Shown here piece by piece: positions 13,291 to 23,737 of a DNA stretch of 64,000 bases. The notes under the pieces were generated by a model. That model searched no databases. It worked only from the letters and a program-made list of their open reading frames with translations, and was not told the DNA's origin. How positions within the stretch are numbered: position 1 is the first letter of the stretch; each line of letters starts with the position of its first letter. The position numbers were made by a program, and so were the translations under genes. Source of the DNA: Sphagnum magellanicum (taxonomy: Eukaryota; Streptophyta; Sphagnopsida; Sphagnales; Sphagnaceae); contig CM038925.1 in assembly GCA_021904315.1 (NCBI GenBank), positions 6,512,501-6,576,500 of the forward strand, read 5' to 3'.

Positions 13291-13499
13291 TTTTTCATGT
13301 TTTTGATAATTTGAACAGATTCCATCAGGTCTACATCTATTTTTGTGTCTATAAATCATTTAAAAGTTAGATTCCTTTTGGAATTGTGGATTACCCTCTT
13401 CTTCAAAGGAAAAGTTTTCAAAAAGTCACGGATTACCCACTTCTTGTTGACTAAGGTTGTGGATTACCCACCTCTTGTTGGTGTCATATTTCACAATGT

Positions 13500-14300
13500 T
13501 CATAATCAGGTCTACATCTAGAGAAGAAATGGTTGCATCTATGGAAGAAATCCTTGTTGTTCTTAAGCATATGTAACAAAAGAATTGGGCTTTTCATGAA
13601 TTCATTGTTCATCTTCAAAGTGTTCAAACATCAACATCATTAAAATGTGTTGCAACTACACCATCCCAAGTAAAGGAACCATGAATCAGCCTTCTTGACA
13701 AGTTTGATGGGACATGTTACAAGTTTTGAGGTTTCCTTAACCAAGTGCAATTAATCATTTGGTTGCACCCCCATCATTATCCAAATGGCCCAACTTAGGT
13801 TGGCCTTATTGGCACATTATTATTAGGCATAACCTTAACTTGGTTCACACCCTTGTTAAAGCAATATTCTCCATTGTTAAATGATTTCAAGGCATTTGTG
13901 CAAGAATTTAGCACCACCTTTGGAATTTGATAAAGAATGCACATTAATTAGCAAAATGTGAGCTCTTCATTAGGGCCTACTCCTAACTATTATGTATGCA
14001 TCATATTTCAGGCAACTGGCTTCCAACATATCATGGGATGAAGCAACATTCAGGAATCAATTTTAATATGGACTACATAGTAATGTGAAGGACCTATTAT
14101 TCACCATGCTAGATCCATCCACATAAAGTCAAGTAATTGCTCAAGTTGTTCATTGCAATAACAAGCTTTTCGAACGTCAACAAAAAAAACGTTGGGAATC
14201 ACCAATAGTCCCAAAAAACTTTACATTTGCTATGTTGTTTCCATCAACAACATCTACATCAAAGGATGGTCCCATGTAAATTGATCAAATATGATTCAAA
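13500..14300 (+). pseudogene. Gag remnant of gypsy element B
   Basis: In broken frames from about 13680 one reads LLDKFDGTCYKF, GFLNQVQLIIWLHPHHYPN and VQEFSTTFG, matching the capsid region of Ty3/gypsy gag. Stops replace Arg codons, typical of CGA-to-TGA decay after methylation. No intact frame exceeds 60 codons. Confidence 0.6.
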
Positions 14301-14333
14301 ACACAAACAAAACAAGAAAAGCAACGACGACAT

Positions 14334-14705
14334 GTGAACAAAGTATACATGTATTGTAAAGAACCAAATCACATCGTTACCAATTGCCCCATAAAACAAC
14401 TATCACATCAACTCAAGCCACTTCCACTCACATGCCACCTCCTGAAGACTCGAAAACCAAGACATCCAATCTCAATAAGGATTACAAAATTGGATTCAGA
14501 TGCATCATGTGTTCAAAATGGTCCCAATTTACTTTTAGACCCAACGTTTTGTTTTTTATCGTTAATCACAAATTATAATAAATCCATGATGATGGAAACT
14601 AAAACATTATTTGATTTTGGTGCATCTACATGTTTCATCGACAAGGAGTTGGTGCAACAACATAAAATGATTTTCGTGAAGAAAAACACGCTAGTAGGTC
14701 ATTGA
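14334..14705 (+). pseudogene. Zinc knuckle and aspartic protease of gypsy element B
   Basis: An open stretch of 123 codons. The start has a nucleocapsid knuckle, MYCKEPNHIVTNCPIK, in which the first Cys of the C-x2-C pair is replaced by Tyr. Near the end TLFDFGASTCFIDKELVQQH is the retroviral-type protease site, but the D-[ST]-G triad is D-F-G, which should abolish activity. It continues in another frame past 14705. Inferred to be non-functional. Confidence 0.75.
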
Positions 14706-15109
14706 TGGTCGAAGTCTTTTTTTAGGACATGTGATGCATGAAACCAAGGTTTTAGATATTACTATCAGGACGCATACAAGCAAGGTGGCCTTTAATGTCA
14801 TTTCATCCCCATTGGGTTATCGTGGTTCATTTTGCATAACCTTCAAATGGATTGGCATACAATTAATTTTGATTTTGATTTACCTCAAAAAGGAGCATCA
14901 AATTGTGAGAAGCCTACATGCAAAAACATCATCAGTGCAAGCCAAAGCTATCACTTGGATGAGTCTGAATGAGTTTATCACTTGTTAAGTTATCTAAATG
15001 TAACAAACATTTGGGGAGTACCCAAGATGTCAAGAGCTCAAAAGCTTAGTTCATTAGAACAAAAGGAAAGGCATTCCTTATCTATGATCTTCCCACATCA
15101 AATGTTAAA

Positions 15110-15960
15110 TTGCCTCATCATAAAATTCCTTCCCAATATAAAGAATTCAAGGACATGTTTGAAAAGAATAACACTAACACCTTACCAAAACATTGTCGAT
15201 ATGATTGCATCATTGATCTTGAAGAGGGAGCACAACCTCCATTCAGGCGAATCTACAACCTATCACAAGATGAACTTGCAACTCTTTGTGAGTACATCAA
15301 TGAAAACCTTGAAAATGGGTTCATTTGACATTCCAAGTTTCTAGTTGGTGCATGTATCTTGTTTGTTAAAAAGATGAATGGATATTTGTGAATGTGTGTT
15401 GATTATCATGGACTAAATCGATTCACCATCAAGAATCAATATCCTTTATCCCTAATCTTAAGATTGTTGGACCAAGTAAATCATGCCAAAATGTATACCA
15501 AGATTGATTTATTTGGGGCACACAACTTAGTGCGTATTCAAAACGGTGACGAATGAAGTACAACATTTAACACATGTTATGGCCATTTTGAATATGTTGT
15601 GATGCCCTTTGGCCTTACCAACGCACCTATTGTTTTCCAACACCTAATGAATGATGTGTTTCGTGAATACTTGGATGATTTTGTGGTCCATTACATCAAT
15701 GACATTCTCATATTCTCAAAGAACACAACAGATCATGAGCACCATGTATGTCTTGTGTTGGAGAAGCTTCGAGAAATATAACTTTATGTTAAGTTGGAGA
15801 AATGTGAATTTTATCAATTTAAAGTGGAATTTTTGGATTACATCATTTCTATAGATGATGTTTTCATGGACCCTTGTAAGGTCTAGACCATTGTCAATTG
15901 GACTACCCCAACTTCTATTTGAAATGTTCAATGTTTTCTTGGATTTGCCAACTTTTACTT
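15110..15960 (+). pseudogene. Reverse transcriptase of gypsy element B
   Basis: The reading starts at PHHKIPSQYKEFKDMFEKNN, continues through DLEEGAQPPFRRIYNLSQDE, then in shifted frames to [20 protein letters not shown] and [12 protein letters not shown] (about 15690-15720). The catalytic Y-x-D-D box reads Y-I-N-D, losing the first Asp. It ends with KLEKCEFYQ- and CFLGFANFY-like motifs near 15950. Several stops and frameshifts are present. The family is clear; the enzyme is dead. Confidence 0.88.
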
Positions 15961-16130
15961 ACCCATTATTCTATGGTAGATGCAAGTTAGGGTGTCTCTA
16001 AAGTGGCAAAAAACCCATTCCCAAAAGTTCATATTTTAACATTATAATGGAAAAAACAATTAAAAACCAATTTTAATCCAATAAAAAATGACCAAGATAA
16101 GGACTTTTGAAAATAAGCACTACAAGAAAA

Positions 16131-16455
16131 CGTGGCTTTTCAAAAGGCCAACTTGATCAAAGTGTTCACATTGACCAAAGGCTATGTCCATTTTGATTAA
16201 ATGTTTGGGCATGAAAAATATATGTTACATTTGACCAATACATTTGACTAAATTGATCTTTTTGACCAATACATTTGATTAAATTGATCTTTTTGACCAA
16301 GTGTCAAATCAAAGATCTGGTCAAAATGTACAAATGTCTATCAAATGGCCATGGCTTAATCAAATTGGCCATATTGACTAGATAGGGTTTAGTCAAATTG
16401 ACCATTATGACTTGACATTTAGTCAAATGAACCATACTCATTTGACGATTTATTC
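16131..16455. repeat. Left subterminal repeat region of the CACTA element
   Basis: At least eleven TTGAC or GTCAA cores occur in about 320 bp, in both orientations (for example TTTGACCAATACATTTGA, twice in succession near 16226 and 16261). CACTA elements carry subterminal short motifs bound by TNPA-like proteins; these are the obvious candidates. The right end has matching motifs. Confidence 0.75.
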
Positions 16456-16467
16456 TATTTGTTAAAC

Positions 16468-17512
16468 TTAGGCTACCTACCTAACCTAACATAACTAGTA
16501 GGTTAGGTTTGGCCTAGACTACCTATTTAGCCTAGCATAATTAATAGTCCAGTAGGCTATTTGTTAAGTAATAACCTAACTAGTAGCCTAAGTAAATAGC
16601 TTAACCTAGACCTATCTAGTAAGTTATTTAGGACGTAAACTAAGATTATTAAGTAGCCTATAACTAAGTAGTGTAAACCTTATAGGTAGGTATCTTAGGT
16701 GACCTATACTTATTAGGTACACCTATTAACCATGTAGGTAACCTATTAGATTCAACCTACTAAAGGTATGTAATTTAAGCCTACTAAGTAAATAACAACA
16801 TAGGCCACCTAAGCCTAGTAGGTAAATAAGCTATCCTACTAGCTTAGAAGTACTTAAGCCACCTAGGTCTATTAGATATAAGGTAATTTAACCTAGGTTA
16901 TCAAAGTCTACTTGGTAACTACATACATAATGTAGGCCACCTAGGCCTACAAGGTGGGTAATTTAACCTAGGCCAGTTAGGCCTATTTGGTACGTATGTA
17001 ACCTAATTTAAGACATTTAGGCCTACAAGGTAGGTAACCTAACTTAGGCCACCTAGGCTTATTAGGTAGGTATGTAACTTAACCTAAGTTACCTAGGTAG
17101 GTACATAGCCTTACCTAAGCTACGTACCTATTTAGGCTACTTAGGTAGGTACGTAGCTTAACCTAGGTAGCCTATGTTAGCCTTACCTAGGCCTACTAGG
17201 TATGTACATAGCCTAACCTAAACTACTTAAGCCACTTAGGCCTACTAAGTAAGTATGTAAATAATTTAGGCTAGGCCACCTAGGATACTAGGTAGGTAGC
17301 ATAGTCTAATATTAGGTAGGTAGTTTAAACTTAAATCTACTTAATAGGTTAGGCTAACTACCTAGTATGCTTAAGCTAAATCTATTAATTATAGGCTAAT
17401 AGGTACCTACATAGCCTATTAAATAACATAAGCGTAAATAGGTATAAACATAAACCTAGTAGGTACTTATAAAGTTCAATAGACTATAACCTATAGGTAC
17501 TTAACAGTAGCA
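16468..17512. repeat. CCTA/TAGG-rich interrupted palindromic tract
   Basis: More than 1 kb composed largely of TAGG, CCTA, CCTAGG and AGGTAGGTA words in both orientations, for example GGCCACCTAGGCCTA (about 16934). It is not a simple tandem array: spacing varies and unit order changes. A shorter block of the same words lies near the right end (21253-21345). It is non-coding and internal to the CACTA element. Confidence 0.8.
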
Positions 17513-18172
17513 GAAAAGGCTATTTTCTAACTAATTAGTTTTTGAATACATGTCGGGCTCAACTTGCCTTCGGTTACATTTATATTTATTTCAACAAATT
17601 CCACGTGGCTTGTTTCACACCTCAATTTAGTTAAATTTTTGACTAGGTTGGTAAGTGTACATTTTACCATCATTACCAATTGACCATTGATTTTCATTTT
17701 AAATTAATAAATTCATAATCAAATTATAGTGGAAAAATCCACTTTCAAAATTTGTCAAGCTTTATCATGTCAACCACTTCACTATTTTGGTTAATCTTGT
17801 TTATGGATGGATGAATGTTGGAAAATTGATGGATGAAATAATGTCTATGTTTTCCACTATAGTTCAACTTTGATTTGATTTTAAATTCAACTTAATTACA
17901 ACTTTTTTACAACTTTGTTATGACTAGTTTCCAACTTTGGTAATTTGAGAACCCCTTAATCTTGAAGTCAATAACTTTCATTACAATGCACCTTGCCATT
18001 AGAAACCCTAAGTTTATTGGAATTTTTTTTGTTTCATGGTGTCCAGATGTGATAAAGCATCAAAAGTGGGAGAACACAAATATCTTTGTCTAAAGTCATT
18101 GGGCATGGTATTGGAGTGGTTAAAAAGTGTGGAACATTAAATTGACATGTCCTTGTTTATTGAAACAAACAT

Positions 18173-18517
18173 CTACTTCCTAGAATTTCTTCTTTGAGAT
18201 TGTTTTTCAAAGCTAAGTTGCCTTGATTCATTGAGTAATAATGACTCCTCCCTAGAGAGGAATATTGCACCAACATTACTTGGAGTGGTTAGTGCATTTG
18301 GCATTGCCCCTTGTGCATCCAACACATTTCCATATTTGTTTATGCTAATGTACTCCCAATAGGTGTCTAAAAACACATGCTTGTTTTGTGGCTCCTTATG
18401 CAATATAACCTTCCACCATGGGTTGGAAGAATCGTTGAAATAGCAAACTTGTTGGACTTGTGATGGTAAAACAAATGTTTCATTGCCATTCACCAACATA
18501 TGTTGAAAGTTGGCCAT
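18173..18517 (-). pseudogene. DUF4216-like fragment of a CACTA transposon protein
   Basis: An open frame of 114 codons. Residues about 12-55 read NETFVLPSQVQQVCYFNDSS and then NPWWKVILHKEP, resembling the DUF4216 domain found after the Tnp2/DUF4218 region in plant CACTA proteins (F-L-x-S-Q-x-x-Q-V-x-Y followed by W-x-V-V). The tail is Ser/Glu/Arg-rich. The Met is probably not a true start. No Tnp2 catalytic domain was found upstream on this strand, so I treat it as a relic. The domain call rests on motif memory and needs a profile search. Confidence 0.6.
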
Positions 18518-18519
18518 TA

Positions 18520-19650
18520 AAAATTCGGCTTCATCTTGTTTATAAATTGGATTACCCTAATTATATAATTGTGGTTAATTATATTAATTAATTAACTATT
18601 AAATTAATTAATTATTCACGAGTTAAATTATTCAGTTAATATTAATGATTAATTAAAACTACTTTAGTATCTACAAATTAATTTAATAATTAATATTTAA
18701 TATTTAAGAAATACCAACTAGTTAATAATTAATTTTGTTAAATAGTCAATTAAAAACCTAATTATCTACTATTTAATTATTTTATCACTAGAATTTAAAA
18801 ATAAAACTAGTAGTTTATTTAAAAATTTTAATAATATAAAATTATAATATTTTATAAGTAATTTCCAAATAATTATATACATAAAAGAAATTTACTGATT
18901 GATTTGATTTGTGAATGAATGAATTAATAAATATTAACTAATTATTTCTTAAAATACTAGGTATTTGCACACATGGCATGCACCAAAGGTTTAAGCATGA
19001 TCTAACTAGGTCTAACTTAGGTGCATCATGGTTTAACTTTAAATTTACTTTATGTGTCACATTAGACATTTAATTAACCTTAGATGGTTAACTTTAATTT
19101 AGCCAAACTTAGGCACCATGGATGCTAAATTAATTAATAGGAATTAAATATTAATTAATTGCTTAAATTAGGATCATATTATAATATTATTAATTATAAA
19201 AATTATAAAAATATAAATAGCCCAACTTATAACTAATTATAATTTAACATTTGAAAATAATTTTAGATTAATGTATGTATTTTTCCCAATCTTTATGGTT
19301 AATGCAATCTTTAAATAATTAATATTATTAAAGTTATATTATTTTTATTCATTTCATTACAATAAAAAATATTTTATGAATAATATTCCTTATAAGTTAA
19401 TATTATCTACAATAATTAGCAAACATAATAAACTAATTAATTATTATAAGAAGTTGTTGTTTTAGTATAATTACTAATTGGATATTAAGTACTTGATACC
19501 ACCCAACGTTGAACACAAGTTTAAAAACCATTGCAAATTTTAATATTTTCTTCATTATTTAACCAAATCAACAATGATATTTATTTTATTATAAATGCAA
19601 ATCGAAAGATTGCAAATTTTCTCTAAACACAAAAAACAAAAAAGTAGGGA
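18520..19650. other. Extremely AT-rich interior of the CACTA element
   Basis: Runs of ATTAATTA and TTAATTAA dominate. No coding frame has motifs. The A+T content appears higher than in any other 1-kb block of the window. It may represent the decayed transposase gene or filler captured before mobilisation. Confidence 0.5.
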
Positions 19651-19654
19651 AGAA

Positions 19655-21240
19655 AGCATGAAAAGGAGGAAGAGGACATTTGTGATATTTTGTCTCAATT
19701 TTTTTAAGGAAAAAACTCTAACATTTCTTATTTTCAAATCCCATATCTTTTTCATTTTTAGTCCATTTTAAGTGATCTAAAAACTTGTGACTGAGGATAT
19801 ACAAGACCTTTTTGTCCTTCAAATGCAAGAAGTAACAACAACAAAATTATCTCAACATTAGAAACTATAATATTTTGTTTCAAATGTTTTGAAACACATT
19901 GCAAATAAACCTATGGTGCATTATAGTTACATTCTAATTGATATTAAACATTTAATTAACCTTAGATGGTTAAACTTAGTTTAGCGAAGCCTAGGCCCAT
20001 GTAATAAAAATTGTAGTTGTAATTTAATTGATATTTTGTTTCAAATGTTTTGAAGAAAAAACTTAAAACCCCTTTTTAGTTTCAAACCACATATTTTTCT
20101 CGTTTTTAGACTATTTTGAATGATTAAAAAACCTATGGGTGTATCAACTAGGTATTAACACTACCTTTTTCAAGTCCAAATGCAACAAAACAATGACGAA
20201 AGAATTTAAGTTCGAAATCCAAAATTGCAACTTAATTTCAATTAGGGTAAATAGGCCTACCACCATAACTTAAAATTTCAAAGGAGGTTGATTTTTGACA
20301 CATTTCTCCTCTTTTCTTGTTAAACAAAAATTTTAAGCCTTCCATTTAATACTTTTAATATTACAAAAATCATTCAATTTTGTCAAGGAACAAAGAAGAT
20401 ATGAGTTGTTTTGTGTAAGGGGGTTCATGTTTGGTGATAAATTTGTTAAAATAGTTTCGAATTTTGATATTTAATTTTTTTTCATTCTTTAGTTACATTT
20501 GGATTTTAAATAAGTATGTAGATCATTAGTTGGCACACCCATATTTTTTAAATCACTCAAAATGAACTTACAATGAAAAAGATATGGGGTTTCAAACTAA
20601 AGAAGTTTAAAGTTTTTTTTCAAAACATTTCAAACAAAACATCATAGTTTTGGATTTTGAGATTAAACTATTTTTTCATTGCTTTGTTGCATTTAAAGTT
20701 CAAAAAGGTATTGTAGATCATTACTTGGTGCACCCATAGTTTTTTAAATCACTCAAAACGAATTGACAATGAAAAAGATATGGGGTTTCAAATTTAAGAG
20801 GTTTTAAGGTTTTTTTTTCGAAAACAGTTCAAACAAAATATGATAGTTTTGGAATTTGAGATTAAACTATTTTCTCATTGTTTTGTTCCATTTGAAAATC
20901 AAAAAGATTTTGTAGATTGTTAGTTGATGCACCCATAACTTTTTAAATCATTCAAAATGGACCTAAAATGAAAAGAAATTTAAGGTTTCAAACTAGAGAG
21001 GTTTAAAGTTTTTTTTTCAAAACATTTGAAACAAAATATTATAGTTTTAGGTTCTGAGATTAAACTTTTTTCTCATCATTTTGTTGCATTTGGAGTTTAA
21101 AGAGTTATTGTAAATCACTGGTTGGTGTAACCATAGCTTTTTAGATCACTCAAAATAAATTTAAAATGAAAAAAAAATTGGGTTTGAAACTAGAGAGGAT
21201 TTAAATTTTTTTCTTCAAAACATTTGAAAAAAAATTCAAT
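19655..21240. repeat. Head-to-head inverted array of roughly 200-bp repeats
   Basis: Plus-orientation units recur with AAATCACTCAAAATGAACTT-like anchors at about 20550, 20745, 20945 and 21140 (period about 196-200 bp). Two minus-orientation units lie at about 19660-19900 and 20035-20215. A long match is TCAAAACATTTGAAACAAAA (21018), whose complement lies near 19880. A spacer of about 200 bp separates the arms. Such a fold could give a long hairpin RNA. No coding. Confidence 0.8.
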
Positions 21241-21514
21241 TATAATGCAATTATAATTTTTATCCCATATTTGCCTAACCTAAGGGGCTTGGCCTAGCCT
21301 AAGTGGCTAAATTTGGTGGCCTAGCCTAGGCCTAAGACATAGGGTTGGTAAGTAAATAAATAAAATTTTGGCATTAATTATTAAGTTTATTAATTAAATA
21401 GGTAAGGTAGGGAAATTAATTAATATATTCATATTAATTTAAAATAAATAAGTTTAAATAATATATAATTATGGTTGCTACTCAAATTATATTATTCTCA
21501 TGGTGATTTAATAA

Positions 21515-21610
21515 AAAAAAGCTAGTCAAAATGACCAACCAAAAAGACCTAGTCAAAATGGTTGGGTTCAAATTGACTTGTGCAAAATGGCAGTTTGGTC
21601 AAATTGGACA
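21515..21610. repeat. Right subterminal repeat region of the CACTA element
   Basis: It contains TAGTCAAAATGACCAACC, TAGTCAAAATGG, AATTGACTTG and TTTGGTCAAATTGG. These are the same TTGAC/GTCAA cores as at the left end, about 75-170 bp from the terminus, supporting one element with matched ends. Confidence 0.7.
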
Positions 21611-22214
21611 TGGGGGCAAAAAAACCATATGAGGGTTTTTTTGTCTAGAATTCGCAATAAAAAAAGCTGGGATTTCTTGTAGTGAAGGTCCAAATATGCT
21701 AATTCAAAAGTCCATAATTATTTGTTGGTTAAAATTTTTGTTAAATTTTTTTTTTGATTCACATAATTTTTTCTATCCATGTATCATATAAGAGTCTTCA
21801 TAAAAAATATTGAGATGAAATTGTAATTAAAAATGCATTTGAATGTTAATTCAAAACCCAAACTATAGTTCATATGTCCATTTTAAAAGTCCATTACTAT
21901 ATGATTGGTTTATGTTTATTGAATTTCACCCTTTGATAAATATTTTCATTCATGTTGAAAATTTTAATCCATTAATATTTTTGTCAAATTGATGATTTTA
22001 CAATGTGTTTATGGCATTTGGATAGAATACATTTTGCAAAAAATCCATAAAATGCAAAAAGTGAACCAACAAATAATTATGGACTTTTGAATAACTAAAT
22101 TTGAACCTTTGTTCTATTGAACAATTATTTTTTATTGGATTGATGTTTTTATTCTAACATGTATGTTAAAAAGTTGTTTAAATGGGTTTTTGTTTATTTG
22201 AACTTTATTAGTTC

Positions 22215-23449
22215 ATTGATGAGCACATAATCCTTAGTTAACAATAATATTTTAAAATTTTAAAAAATTAATATTAAAATATGAATTGTATGGAGTGTTG
22301 TATCTACCCAAAATGAATCACTCTAAATTTAGAACTGTCTTTCACTGAGATTTAAAATCTTATACAATGGGTTGCAAGTAAATAAAATATTGATATTTTT
22401 TCAACTTTCAAGTTAATGAAAGTTTAGAAAGTACTTATGTATTATGAAATTGTGAATATTATAATCATAATATATCATATTTCTAATGTAAAAATAACTT
22501 TGAACACCATATTAATTGGTTAATTTCAAACATATTTGTAACTTATTATATTAAATTATAGTTTTTTCAAAATTTGTATTTATTTTACCATAAATTCATT
22601 GGAGGACCTAATGGTTTCATGTTTATACTTTAAAATGGTTAATTTTTTTTTTGGTGTGGTTTTATTAACATTTGTTTCATTTTAAAAACTAGATTTTAGG
22701 TGAATTTTTTTTTTTGGGGTTTAATTTATGATGTATACACCCAATACAATACATCAAATTGATTGAACTTGAAAATCTCTAAATTAATGGAGAATGGATA
22801 TCATTTTCGCATATTCATTTTTACAAAAACCAAGTTGAAAGAATAGGTGGGACAACCCATCTTGACTTTACCATTGCTTGTTTGTTCAAAAGGAAAAGCT
22901 TTTTTTCTTTTGAGAAGTTTTCGTACAACCACATCATCAACTAGCACAAGGTTTTTTGTATGTGTTATATATGCATATCAATGTTTCCTATTTGGTATCA
23001 CTTACGTTCCTCCACTATGTAGATAGACCATAAGCTAGCTTGAATTCTTGAATGTTGAATTTTCGTAGTTAATATTTTTTATGGTTTTGTTGTCATCTTT
23101 GAATTGTTTTAATGTTGTTTGGCTTGATGGTTTATTATCTAGGTTTGCTTGTGTTGGGGCTTCATGCGATGTATTGAAAAACTCACGCACATTGAATGAT
23201 GCACATTGCACATTGTTTTTCTTGGTGGGTGTGTAATTGAAAGCAACAACACTTTGAGATGATGAACCTTAAAGTCTAGGTGACAATTTTACTATTCTAA
23301 TGACTTTTGTTTGGATAATTGTGGTCACTTGCCTTGTTCAATTTTGTAGTTGGGTTCAAGTTTGACATCCTTGCAGCAAGGCTACAAATGTGTATCACTA
23401 AACTTCTCTTTGAAGTTTCTAAATTAATGCTTCATTTCAGCAAGTGCAC
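22215..23449. other. AT-rich non-coding DNA
   Basis: No RNase H/integrase remainder of gypsy B and no domain could be read here. The sequence is A+T-rich with T homopolymers (about 22640 and 22710). Nothing else is supported. Confidence 0.5.
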
Positions 23450-23695
23450 CATTTGTTGGCCTTGTTTACCAAGGCAAGGATATTGTATGTAGAATCATTA
23501 TAGAGTACATTAGCTTAAGGGATTTTAGCCCCTAGGTAGGAGGTCTATTTTTATATGAGGATTTTTGAAAGATGATATTTTGGCTTGTGTTGAAACTTAA
23601 GATTAGTTCTAGAGTTATGATATCTTGAAGGATTTTGGTTTCTTTTAGATGATTTTTTTGAAGATTATAATTTTGCATGGTGAAATATTTAAATT
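23450..23695 (+). repeat. Dispersed repeat, copy 1 (inverted partner at 52545-52817)
   Basis: This segment matches the reverse complement of 52545-52817 over its whole length, including TTGTTGGCCTTG...ACCAAGGCAAGGATATTG, TAGCTTAAGGGATTTT, TTTTATATGAGGATTTTT and CTTGAAGGATTTTGGTTTCT. It has a few indels and about 85-90% identity by eye. No coding and no inverted ends were found; probably part of an LTR or non-autonomous transposon. Confidence 0.8.
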
Positions 23696-23737
23696 TCCAT
23701 AATTCTTCTTTTGCCTTAAGATACTTTTTAATGTATA

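Larger units (their letters stand above)
13026..15975 (+). mobile_element. Ty3/gypsy chromovirus remnant B (plus strand)
   Basis: Plus-strand order: LTR/leader, gag, zinc knuckle, protease, reverse transcriptase. It stops within RT at about 15970 (CFLGFANFY), where a foldback element carrying a CACTA transposon begins. No RNase H or integrase of B was found on the far side at 22.2 kb. It has multiple frameshifts and stops and is inactive. It is the same family as A and head-to-head with it (5' ends facing). Confidence 0.87.
16118..21684 (-). mobile_element. CACTA (En/Spm) DNA transposon, complete ends, non-autonomous
   Basis: The left end is CACTACAAGAAAA at 16118-16130 and the right end is TTTCTTGTAGTG at 21673-21684, its inverted match, the textbook CACTA terminus. 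The flanks are AAG (16115-16117) and AAG (21685-21687), a perfect 3-bp target duplication, so the 5567-bp borders are firm. Inside are subterminal TTGAC/GTCAA arrays at both ends, a CCTA/TAGG tract (16468-17512), a DUF4216-like fragment on the minus strand, very AT-rich DNA (18.5-19.5 kb) and an inverted array of roughly 200-bp repeats (19.65-21.24 kb). No Tnp2 transposase is readable, so movement would need enzyme in trans. The strand is set from the DUF4216 fragment. Confidence 0.93.
15995..22212. mobile_element. Foldback (long-TIR) element, split by the CACTA insertion
   Basis: The left arm runs through 15995-16117 and 21685-21735, interrupted by the CACTA element. The right arm at about 22060-22212 is its inverted match. 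Shared blocks include AATCCAATAAAAAAT (about 16076, and its complement at about 22130) and TTCAAAAGTCCATAATTATT (21704, complement at about 22075). Without the CACTA the element would be about 0.65 kb with arms near 170 bp. No coding is seen, and the outer ends and target duplication are not resolved. It sits at the truncated edge of gypsy element B. Confidence 0.6.
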
